A stretch of DNA of 37,694 bases from Myxococcota bacterium. GTDB taxonomy: Bacteria; Myxococcota_A; Bradymonadia; UBA7976; UBA1532. The notes under the pieces are model-generated. The model was not told the DNA's origin. It was given only the letters and a program-made list of their open reading frames with translations, and ran no database searches. A program made the translations under genes and the position numbers. Positions 8,095 to 15,124 of the stretch are shown in pieces; within the stretch, counting starts at the first letter, position 1, and each line of letters starts with the position of its first letter. The stretch covers positions 1 to 37,694 of the forward strand of contig JAKLJY010000081.1 in NCBI GenBank assembly GCA_023150895.1, given 5' to 3'.

Positions 8095-8841
8095 ATGATG
8101 CGTCGTGCCGCTCTCACGGTCCTCTCCACCCTCTCTCTCGGACTCGCCACCGCCACGCCCGCCGCGGCCAACAGCCTCGGCGCCCCCGGACGCACGCAGC
8201 TCGGCTGCACCGGCGGGGGCTGCCACATGGGCGGCGCCGCCCCGAGCCTGACGTTCGACGCCCCGGCCACCGTCGGGCTCGGCGAGACGGTGGACCTCAC
8301 CATCACGCTGACCGGTCCGCAGGCCGGCGCCGCCGCGCCCAAGGCGGGCATCGACATCCGGGCGGAGGGCGGCACGCTCACCGCCGACGCCGCCGGCCGG
8401 CTCAAGACGCTGCTCGGTGAACTCGTGCACAGCGGGCCCGTCGAGTTCGAGGGGGACAGCGTCGACTTCACGTTCCAGTGGACGGCCCCCGCGACGCCCG
8501 GCCCCGTGACGATTTTCGCCGCCGGCAACAGCGTCAACGGCGACGCCAACATCACCGGCGACATGTCCGCGCTCGTCAGCGCCACCATCACGGTGGCCGA
8601 GGCGGGTGGCGGCGGGGCCGGCGGCACGCCCGACGGCACCGGCGGCACGCCCGACGGCACCGGGGGGGCCCCCATCGGCCCGCAGCCGGACGCCGGCACG
8701 GGTGACGGCACCGGTGACGGCTCGGGCGACGACGGCGGCGGCGGCTGCCAGGCCCGCCCCGGCCTCCCGACGACGTCAGGGCTCGCGGCCGGTTTCGCCC
8801 TGCTCGGCCTCGCCCTCGCTCGCCGGCGCCGGCGGGGCTGA
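8095..8841 (+). CDS. Exported MYXO-CTERM-type protein with an N-terminal C-x4-CH motif
   Basis: A 248-residue protein. Residues 1-26 are a signal peptide ending in PAAA. Next comes LGCTGGGCHMGG (Cys38, Cys43, His44), resembling the Cys-His start of choice-of-anchor V type domains. The spacing C-x4-CH differs from the usual haem motif, so haem attachment is uncertain. A beta-rich domain extends to about 180, then a Gly/Pro/Asp/Thr linker with tandem repeats. The end, GCQARPG, a hydrophobic helix and ARRRRRG, is a MYXO-CTERM-like sorting and anchoring signal found in Myxococcota. The start is either of the adjacent ATGs at 8095 or 8098; an open frame further upstream overlaps the PHP tail and is not needed. 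The last 66 bases overlap the convergent glycosyltransferase gene. Confidence 0.82.
   Translation: MMRRAALTVLSTLSLGLATATPAAANSLGAPGRTQLGCTGGGCHMGGAAPSLTFDAPATVGLGETVDLTITLTGPQAGAAAPKAGIDIRAEGGTLTADAAGRLKTLLGELVHSGPVEFEGDSVDFTFQWTAPATPGPVTIFAAGNSVNGDANITGDMSALVSATITVAEAGGGGAGGTPDGTGGTPDGTGGAPIGPQPDAGTGDGTGDGSGDDGGGGCQARPGLPTTSGLAAGFALLGLALARRRRRG
8620..8661 (+). repeat. Perfect 21-bp tandem repeat, two copies, in a linker
   Basis: The 21-base unit at 8620-8640 is repeated exactly at 8641-8661. Each copy encodes GGTPDGT, and degenerate copies (GGAPIG, GDGTGDG) follow. It lies in the flexible linker before the C-terminal anchor. Its length may vary between strains through replication slippage. 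Confidence 0.85.
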
Positions 8842-10536
8842 GACCTTCGGCCGCAAGGCAGCGGGCGCGCTCGGCGCCGCGGGCCGCTGATACAAGCCGA
8901 GCAGCTGGACGCCCTCGTGGAACTTGCCGTCCACGGGGAAGTCGGTGCCGTAGGCCCGCCAGATGTCCAGCTCCTCCCAGAACTTGTCGCGCTGATCGTG
9001 GTACAGCGCCCAGTTCGAGTACGCCGCCGTCCAGTCGCCGGTGTAGCGGACGTCTTTGCGCAGAAGCCCGTCGCGCTGATAGGCGTCGAACGCCCACTTC
9101 GTCGCGTCGTGCCAGAACGCCAGCGCGCCCTTCTCGGCCTTCTCGTTCAGCGCGGGCAGCGCGCCGAGGGTGGCATACCCCCAGAAGTTGCGCGGGAGAT
9201 CGAGTTCGGCCGCCCCGGCGGCGCCGCCGACGAGTTCATTGAAGTGCGCCTCGCCGTAACCGGGATCGCGCAGGGTGTCCGCGGCCGCGGGCACGAGCAG
9301 GAGCGCGCCGGCGAGCCCCGTCGCCCAGGCCGCCGGCGGCGTCGCGAGCGAGAGCGCGCCGCGGACGGTACGAGCGACGCCGAGCCCGACGGCCACCGCC
9401 AGGAAGGGCATCGCCGGCATCCAGTGCTTCACGCCGCCGAAAATCGGGGTGTAGGGCGCCGCGATGATCAGAAACGGCACGGCGACGTTGGCCACGAGCG
9501 CGAGCGAGACGGGGGGGACGTCGGCGTCCCCGCGGCCGCCCGCGACCAGGTGCCGCCAGGCGTCCCGGGTGAGCAGTGCCACCCCCACCGCACCGAAAAG
9601 CAGAATGGCGACGGGCAGCGTCGTCAGGCTCATCACGAACGGATAGTGCACGGGAAACGGCGGGTCGTACCAAAGGGTACCCAGGTAGGCGACCGGGTAG
9701 TTCACGTGATGCGAGTGGAACGCGACGTACTCCTTCAGGCGCGGCCAGGTGTCGAACCAGAGCCACGGCCAGTGTGCGAAGAAGACGAACGTGCCCAGAA
9801 AGACCATGGACGACCCGGTGGCGACGGCATGGCTGATCGGCCCGCGCTGCCCGTCCGGCGCCCGCGCAGCGCCCGTACGCCGCTTGAACGACCAGACGTC
9901 GTAGAGCGTCACCAGCAAGAGCAGGAACGGCACGAAGAACGTGTTGAGCTTCGTCGCGAGCCCGAGCCCGAGCGCCACGCCGGCCACCGGGGCCCAGCGC
10001 AGGCTGCGCAGCGCCCGCAGCCACGTGTAGACGATGAGCAGCCACATGAACGTGACCGGGCCATCGAAGCAGGCGAAGTGACTGTGAAAATAGACCCGCG
10101 GCATGAAGAGCAGCGCCAACCCGGCCACCAGCCCGACGCCGCGGCCGGCCAGCATCGTGCCGAGCAGCGACGTCAGCCACACCGCCAGCCCGGCCATGAA
10201 CATCGAGGGCAGCCGGTAGGACAGGATGTGCGAATCGACCCACCCCAGACGGTCGTGGAAGATGCGATGGCTGAGGCCGAACAGCGTCTTCATCAGGACC
10301 GGGTGCTCGTGATTGTAACTGAACCCCCGGTCGACCTCGGCCCGGGAGAAGCTGCGCACGTCGCCGTCGAAGAGCCCCAGGACCCAGTCGGCCGCGCGGT
10401 CTCCGGCGTAGAAGTAGAAGCTCTCGTCGCGGGGAATGCCCACCTCGTCCGACGTCGAGACCAGCAGAGAGAACGTGAGCAGGCACAGCAGCGCGCCGAG
10501 GAGGTGGTCGCGCCAGGACGGGGGGGTCAGCGTCAT
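8776..10536 (-). CDS. Glycosyltransferase family 39-type membrane protein
   Basis: A 586-residue polytopic membrane protein resembling the ArnT/PMT (GT39, GT-C) superfamily, which transfers a sugar from a lipid-phosphate donor outside the inner membrane. The first external loop has PRDESFYF (35-42) with the Asp-Glu pair expected for catalysis, and NHEHPVLMK further on matches the family's EHPPL-like motif. Around ten hydrophobic helices follow, then a soluble tail of about 150 residues rich in Ala/Pro at the end. The start at 10536 overlaps the upstream gene's stop as ATGA, so the two genes are coupled. The final 22 codons are antisense to the MYXO-CTERM gene. The acceptor (lipid, protein or polysaccharide) is unknown. 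Confidence 0.82.
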   Translation of the reverse strand: MTLTPPSWRDHLLGALLCLLTFSLLVSTSDEVGIPRDESFYFYAGDRAADWVLGLFDGDVRSFSRAEVDRGFSYNHEHPVLMKTLFGLSHRIFHDRLGWVDSHILSYRLPSMFMAGLAVWLTSLLGTMLAGRGVGLVAGLALLFMPRVYFHSHFACFDGPVTFMWLLIVYTWLRALRSLRWAPVAGVALGLGLATKLNTFFVPFLLLLVTLYDVWSFKRRTGAARAPDGQRGPISHAVATGSSMVFLGTFVFFAHWPWLWFDTWPRLKEYVAFHSHHVNYPVAYLGTLWYDPPFPVHYPFVMSLTTLPVAILLFGAVGVALLTRDAWRHLVAGGRGDADVPPVSLALVANVAVPFLIIAAPYTPIFGGVKHWMPAMPFLAVAVGLGVARTVRGALSLATPPAAWATGLAGALLLVPAAADTLRDPGYGEAHFNELVGGAAGAAELDLPRNFWGYATLGALPALNEKAEKGALAFWHDATKWAFDAYQRDGLLRKDVRYTGDWTAAYSNWALYHDQRDKFWEELDIWRAYGTDFPVDGKFHEGVQLLGLYQRPAAPSAPAALRPKVSAPPAPASEGEAEQGETGREP

Positions 10537-11516
10537 GGGGCGCTCCCGGGGCGGGTCTTCACCCGGACGGTCGGGTCGAAACAGAAGTGGGCATCCGCCG
10601 TGGCCGTGGTCGTCAGCTCGAACGCCAACGGCGCGGCCCCGGCCGGCAGGTCGATGCTCTGCCGATGCCAGCCCTTCGTCGCGGGGACGTCGACGACCGC
10701 GAGCTCCGCGCCGGCGCGCAACACCCGCAGCTTCGCCGGCTTGACGCGGAGTTGTTTCGCGTAGTTGTCGGCCACCATGGGATCCGGGAAACCGAAGTCG
10801 ACGACGAGCGCGTCACCGCCCGGCGCCTCGTTCCAGGTCAGGCGAACCGCGGCCTCGGCCATGGGGTGCAGCCAGATGCAGTGGCGGGGCGTGTCGCCGA
10901 TGAGACGGACGTCCCGGCTGGCGTGCAGCCAGGGGTCGAGCCCGCACTCGGGGTCCTTCGCCCGCTGTTCGAGGCGCCGTGCAACACTCTGACCGAGGCA
11001 GGCGCGGGTCTTCTCGGGGGGGTCGCGCAGGGTGCAGTGCCAGCCGCGGCCGCTCCAGAAGTCGCACGTCTGCACGCCGCCCCGGGCGTCGTGCCGGGTG
11101 TGGATGGCCTGTTCGAGCTGCGCGTAAAGATCACCGACGACCTTCGGGCCGCCCACGCGCACGAGGTCGACCGTCACGCCGCCCTCCCGGTGCCGCTCGA
11201 CCAGCGTATGCTCGGGCGCCAGATCGTCGGCATCGTACCCGAGCGCCCCGAGCAGCCAGACGCGGTCGAAGCGCGCGAGATCCGCCGTCCCGAGGTCCCG
11301 GACGTGCAGCATCTTCAGATCGCCGAAGGCCGTGCGCCCCTCCCCCTGGGTGTAGGGCGCCCAGGTGGCGCCGTCCCCCGGCGACCAGCCGGCGCGGACG
11401 CGGGCGACGGCCGCCTGCCAATCGGCCCGCGCGGGGACACGACCGCGCTGCCACACGCCGACGAGGGCGGAGACGACGACGAGCAGGGGCAACAGGATCC
11501 AGGCGTTGATGCGCAT
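10533..11516 (-). CDS. Single-pass membrane protein of unknown function coupled to the glycosyltransferase
   Basis: A 327-residue protein. Residues 5-22 (AWILLPLLVVVSALVGVW) form a signal anchor; the rest is likely periplasmic. It holds several Cys (TCDFWSGRGWHC, RACLG, PECGLD, RHCIW) that could form disulfides, and a beta-rich end (VVDVPATKGWHRQSIDLP) resembling a carbohydrate-binding or jelly-roll fold. I do not recognise the family. The ATG at 11516 is chosen because it gives the signal anchor; the open frame upstream is not supported. It overlaps the family-39-type glycosyltransferase by four bases, so the two probably act together in envelope glycosylation. That link is inferred from position only. 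Confidence 0.78.
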   Translation of the reverse strand: MRINAWILLPLLVVVSALVGVWQRGRVPARADWQAAVARVRAGWSPGDGATWAPYTQGEGRTAFGDLKMLHVRDLGTADLARFDRVWLLGALGYDADDLAPEHTLVERHREGGVTVDLVRVGGPKVVGDLYAQLEQAIHTRHDARGGVQTCDFWSGRGWHCTLRDPPEKTRACLGQSVARRLEQRAKDPECGLDPWLHASRDVRLIGDTPRHCIWLHPMAEAAVRLTWNEAPGGDALVVDFGFPDPMVADNYAKQLRVKPAKLRVLRAGAELAVVDVPATKGWHRQSIDLPAGAAPLAFELTTTATADAHFCFDPTVRVKTRPGSAP

Positions 11517-11626
11517 CGGGGGGCGGTTTGTAGCACAGCCGGCGCCGCGTCGCACCGGCCGCGCGCGGGGCACGACGCCTCGGCGGCCGCGTTGTGTCTG
11601 GGCGGGCCATCGGCCATGATGCGCCC
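11517..11626. promoter_or_regulatory. Divergent intergenic region
   Basis: These 110 bases lie between the start codons of the membrane-protein/glycosyltransferase pair (-) and the cytochrome cluster (+). Both promoters should be here, but I see no clear consensus elements. Confidence 0.25.
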
Positions 11627-12151
11627 ATGTCGGCCCGCCGTGTTTCGCGTCCCGGTCGTCCCGGGGGGCGCGTCTTCGTCTACATTGCCGCACTGGCGGC
11701 CGGTCCAGCTTGCCCGGGATTCGGTGATCGCCTCGCCCCGGACGCCGCAAGGGCCGGCGACCCGGACGGCTTCTCAGCCGACGCGGCCGCAGATGCCCGC
11801 ATGGAGGATGTCCCGGTGGCCGACCTCCGCCGGCTGGACGCCGAGCCGGCCGACGCCGCCCCGTCCGTCCCCGTCTGGGCACCGGAGATGGCCGACTTCT
11901 TCGTGCGCCACTGTGGTCTCTGTCATGGGCAGACCCCCGTCGGCGGGGCCCCGTATCCCCTGGTGACCTACGCGCAGGTCGTGCCCCACCTGGCCGCCGT
12001 CCTTCGCCGGACGGTGGAGCTGCAAGACATGCCGCCGGGCGGCGGCCTCGTCACGGACGCCGAGCGCGCGGCCCTGCTGGCCTGGGTCGAGGCCGGCGCA
12101 CCGGAAGGCCCCGAGGACGCCGCCCCGCCCGGCGCCGCGGCCGAACGATGA
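11627..12151 (+). CDS. Monohaem cytochrome c, exported
   Basis: A 174-residue protein with one haem c motif CGLCH (96-100) preceded by ADFFVRH. A likely axial Met lies in MPPGGG (135-140), followed by the usual C-terminal helix (TDAERAALLAWVEAGAP). Residues 15-29 are hydrophobic and probably serve as an export signal; Cys29 is nearby, but the lipobox is poor. A long Ala/Asp-rich linker spans 35-80. The ATG at 11627 is preferred over a GTG at 11594 because the signal then starts close to the N-terminus. The stop overlaps the next start as ATGA (12148-12151), so this cytochrome is coupled to the haem-barrel protein and is a natural electron partner for it. Confidence 0.82.
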   Translation: MSARRVSRPGRPGGRVFVYIAALAAGPACPGFGDRLAPDAARAGDPDGFSADAAADARMEDVPVADLRRLDAEPADAAPSVPVWAPEMADFFVRHCGLCHGQTPVGGAPYPLVTYAQVVPHLAAVLRRTVELQDMPPGGGLVTDAERAALLAWVEAGAPEGPEDAAPPGAAAER

Positions 12152-13275
12152 CGCGCGGCGCCCGGATGGGGCTGGTCCTCAGCCTCGTGCTCGCGGTCCT
12201 CTGCGTCCTCGTGGCGCACGCCCGCGCCTCGACGGATGAGGCGCTGCGCACCGGTCTCCCCTGCTCGGCCTGCCATGTCTCGCCGGCCGGCGGGGGATTG
12301 CGGACCCCGGCGGCGGTGGTCTACATGGCCCGCGAGCGTCCGAGTTTCCCGGCCGGTCCGGTGTCGACGCCGCCCGGCTCGCGCGCAGGCACCCACCGGC
12401 GACCGACCGTCTCCGTCGGCGCCGACGCGGCCCTCTGGGGCACGAGCCCCCCCGACGCGCCGGCGGCGGTCGATGCCGCGCTCGATGCCGCGCTCCACTT
12501 GGCCGTGCGCCCGTTCGACGGGACGGGTGACCGGGAGGGCCGGCTGACGCTCCACGGCGCGGCGATCACGACCGAGCGGCGTGACGGATTCCAGGTCGAG
12601 CACTACGGAGTGCTTTTCGACGACCTGATGCTCGACCTGGCCCTGGCGGCGGGTCGCCAGCCCCGGCCGTCCGCGGCGGCGCTCGATGGCCCGCCCGACG
12701 CGACGGGGGTGTCGTTGCACGCGCGCCCCGGCGCCGTGCGCGTCTGGCTCACGGCATTTCGCCCCGCGGCGGACCCACACATCCCACTGAACGCGAACGG
12801 GGGAACCTTCGGGGGTCTGCTCGTGGAGTGGCAACCGAAGGTGCCGATCCTGGCCGGCGTGGCGTTCGAGGGAGGTCAGGCCGGCGGCGGCCTCGAGACC
12901 CGCGCAGGCGTGCACGCGGGGCTCGACCTCGCGCGGGCGTCGGGCGTGCCCCTGCGACTCGCGAGCCGTCTTGGTCACACGCGAACCCCCGGCGGTGTCT
13001 TCGGTCCGCACACGCCGGCGCACGGGCTCTCGGCCGAGCACACCGTCCGCTCCACGCCGCTGCGCGGGCTCGACGTTGCGGCGGGATACGGCTGGACCGA
13101 CGCCGACGTCGACGTGCGTTACGACTCGTCGCACCGTGTCTTCGCGGCGCTGACCTGGCATCCGGTGCCCTTCGTCTCGACGCACCTGCGGTGGGACAAC
13201 CCCTGGCAATTCGGCGAGCGCCGCTTGGCGCTCGACGCCGACCGCCTTCGTGCGGAGGTGCGCTTCGGCTTCTGA
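12148..13275 (+). CDS. Haem c-containing outer-membrane beta-barrel protein (porin-cytochrome fusion-like)
   Basis: A 375-residue protein. Residues 1-27 are a signal peptide (ending AHARA). A single haem motif CSACH (39-43) follows in the context RTGLPCSACHVSPAGGG. The remainder, about 80-375, alternates hydrophobic and polar residues in short strands separated by loops. It ends in RFGF, a terminal aromatic typical of outer-membrane barrels. N-terminal monohaem plus barrel is the architecture of Cyc2-type fused porin-cytochromes, which move electrons across the outer membrane. Length is near or slightly below that family. I cannot show homology to Cyc2 itself, and a non-electrogenic barrel with a structural haem is possible. 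The gene overlaps the upstream cytochrome c, which could receive its electrons, and precedes two metal permeases. Confidence 0.72.
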   Translation: MTRGARMGLVLSLVLAVLCVLVAHARASTDEALRTGLPCSACHVSPAGGGLRTPAAVVYMARERPSFPAGPVSTPPGSRAGTHRRPTVSVGADAALWGTSPPDAPAAVDAALDAALHLAVRPFDGTGDREGRLTLHGAAITTERRDGFQVEHYGVLFDDLMLDLALAAGRQPRPSAAALDGPPDATGVSLHARPGAVRVWLTAFRPAADPHIPLNANGGTFGGLLVEWQPKVPILAGVAFEGGQAGGGLETRAGVHAGLDLARASGVPLRLASRLGHTRTPGGVFGPHTPAHGLSAEHTVRSTPLRGLDVAAGYGWTDADVDVRYDSSHRVFAALTWHPVPFVSTHLRWDNPWQFGERRLALDADRLRAEVRFGF

Positions 13276-13298
13276 TCCGGGCGGGATCGGCGTACCCT

Positions 13299-13320
13299 GC
13301 GCGCGTTCGCGTTCGCGCGC
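13299..13320 (+). other. Hairpin between the haem-barrel gene and the NicO-like gene
   Basis: A 7-bp perfect stem (GCGCGCG with CGCGCGC) with an 8-base loop sits in the 70-base gap. It has no T-run. It may attenuate or separate expression of the downstream permease pair. Such alternating GC also arises by chance in this genome. Confidence 0.3.
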
Positions 13321-13345
13321 TCGCGCTTCAAGGAGCCTCCCCTCG

Positions 13346-13957
13346 ATGGACGCACTTGCCGCCGCCCTCGCCGGCTGGATCATGGGTCTCAAACACGGGC
13401 TCGGCCCCGATCACTGCGCCGCCCTGGCGTCGCTGCTGGTCGGCAACCCCCTCGATCGCCGCCGCGCGCTCTCGATCAGCCTGCGTTTCGGACTCGGCCA
13501 CGCCTTCGTTCTGGCCTTTTTCGTCTCGGGCGCGTCCCTGGTGGGGGCCGCCATCCCCGAGTCCTGGGAGCGGTTCGCCGAGATGTTCGGCGGGCTGCTG
13601 CTGTTCGGGATGGGGGTCGTCGTCCTGCGCCGCGGCACGTTGCACGCGCCGACGTCCGACGCGCCACGGGCGACACTGATCGGCGGGGCCTTTGCGCTGA
13701 GCGGCGTTCGTGGCCTGCTGCTCAGCCTGCCGGCCCTGCTGCTCGCCCGCCACGACTGGGTGGGCATCGCCGGCTACGTGCTGACGTTCGGCGCCGGCGT
13801 GACGACGGCGATGGTCGGGTTCGGGCTCGCCTTCGGGTGGGCGCGCAGCGCCGGCGACCGTTTCGGGGCGCTCGGTGCCCGCCTGCCCTCGACGCTCGTC
13901 GGCGGGTTCGCCGTCCTGCTCGGACTCTTCTGGGTCGGCAACAACCTCGTCGCATGA
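13346..13957 (+). CDS. NicO/UreH-like nickel/cobalt-type membrane transporter
   Basis: A 203-residue polytopic membrane protein with about six hydrophobic segments. The first helix carries LKHGLGPDHCAAL with the H-x4-D-H signature (His17, Asp22, His23) of nickel/cobalt transporters. LRFGLGHAFVLAFF (47-60) matches the second conserved block. It therefore belongs to the NicO/RcnA/UreH-like superfamily, whose members import or export Ni or Co; direction cannot be told from sequence. The ATG at 13346 has AAGGAG at 13330-13335, which fixes the start. Its stop overlaps the HupE/UreJ-like gene start as ATGA (13954-13957). No urease or hydrogenase structural gene is in the window. Confidence 0.82.
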   Translation: MDALAAALAGWIMGLKHGLGPDHCAALASLLVGNPLDRRRALSISLRFGLGHAFVLAFFVSGASLVGAAIPESWERFAEMFGGLLLFGMGVVVLRRGTLHAPTSDAPRATLIGGAFALSGVRGLLLSLPALLLARHDWVGIAGYVLTFGAGVTTAMVGFGLAFGWARSAGDRFGALGARLPSTLVGGFAVLLGLFWVGNNLVA

Positions 13958-15096
13958 GCACCGCGCGGCGCCCGAGCCGGTGGTTTGCGCTCGTCTGCGG
14001 GCTGGGCCTGCTGCTCGGCCTCGGGCGTGCCATCGCGCACCCCCTCGTCCCGGCCGACGCGACGCTGTCGCTCGACGACGCGGGCGCCGATCTGCAGTTG
14101 ACGGTCGGGTGGCACACGTTCACGCAGCACCTGCCCGATCCGGAGGCCGCGGACGCGTTTCTGGAGGCGCAACTCCGGCTCGCGGGGCCGGAGCGGGCCG
14201 CCTGGCTCGAGCGATTGCGAGCCCACCTGAGCCCGCGGGTCACCCTGCGTTGCGATGGCGTGGCGATCCCGCTGCGGCTGGCGTTTCCCGTGCTGTCGAC
14301 CCCTGGACAGGAAGCCCTGCCCGCCGCCTCGGTGCCGAACCTGCTCGTCGAAGGGGCGGCGCCGTTCACCGGGACGCCGACAGCGTGCGGGCTCGCACTC
14401 GACGAGTCCCTCGGCAGCGCCGTCCTGCGCGTGCGCCGCCCGGGCCGTTTCGCCGACGAAATCCGGCTGCTCGGGGCGGGCGAAGCATCGCCGATGTATC
14501 CCATGCGGGCGACGCCCGAGGTCCCGCCCGTCCCGGCGCCGTCGTTCGCGACGTACGTCGTCGTCGGGTTCGAACACATCGTCCCGGACGGGCTCGACCA
14601 CGTCCTGTTCGTGCTCGCGCTCTTCTTCCTCGGCGCCGGCCTGCGCGCCCTCGCCTGGCAGGTGACGGCCTTCACGCTGGCCCACTCGGCGACCCTGGCC
14701 GCCGGTCTGCTCGGCGTCGCGCGCCTCCCGCCCGAGGTCATCGAACCGGCCATCGCCGCCTCCATCGCCCTCGTCGCCCTCGAGGACCTCTTCGCCCGGG
14801 GGCGGACGGACGTCACCCGTCGGCGCGTGGTCGTCGTCTTCTTTTTCGGCCTTCTGCACGGGCTCGGGTTTGCGGGCGCACTCTCCGAGGCCGGACTCCC
14901 GATGGACGACCTCGTCCGGACCCTTCTCGGCTTCAACCTCGGCGTCGAGGCCGGTCAGCTCGCCGTCCTCCTCGCCGCCGCGCTGGCGACCGCGCCGCTG
15001 CGCCGGTTCGCCCGCTACGAGCAGCTCGTTCGGCGCCCGGCCTGCGTGGCCATCGCCGCGACCGGACTCTACTGGACGGTCACGCGGATTTTCTGA
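13954..15096 (+). CDS. HupE/UreJ-family membrane protein (nickel-type permease)
   Basis: A 380-residue protein. A signal peptide ends near residue 28 (GRAIAH, placing His29 near the mature N-terminus). A soluble, probably periplasmic beta-rich domain spans about 30-195. The C-terminal half is a membrane domain of about six helices. It starts with FEHIVPDGLDHVLFVLALFFL (His208, Asp215, His216), the HupE/UreJ signature, and later has FGLLHGLGFAGAL. HupE/UreJ proteins move nickel or cobalt for hydrogenase or urease maturation. The extra N-terminal extracytoplasmic domain is typical of the UreJ_2 type and may capture metal. Coupled to the NicO-like gene by a four-base overlap. Confidence 0.82.
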   Translation: MSTARRPSRWFALVCGLGLLLGLGRAIAHPLVPADATLSLDDAGADLQLTVGWHTFTQHLPDPEAADAFLEAQLRLAGPERAAWLERLRAHLSPRVTLRCDGVAIPLRLAFPVLSTPGQEALPAASVPNLLVEGAAPFTGTPTACGLALDESLGSAVLRVRRPGRFADEIRLLGAGEASPMYPMRATPEVPPVPAPSFATYVVVGFEHIVPDGLDHVLFVLALFFLGAGLRALAWQVTAFTLAHSATLAAGLLGVARLPPEVIEPAIAASIALVALEDLFARGRTDVTRRRVVVVFFFGLLHGLGFAGALSEAGLPMDDLVRTLLGFNLGVEAGQLAVLLAAALATAPLRRFARYEQLVRRPACVAIAATGLYWTVTRIF

Positions 15097-15124
15097 GAGT
15101 CGCCCTCGGGTGACGGCCCGGATT

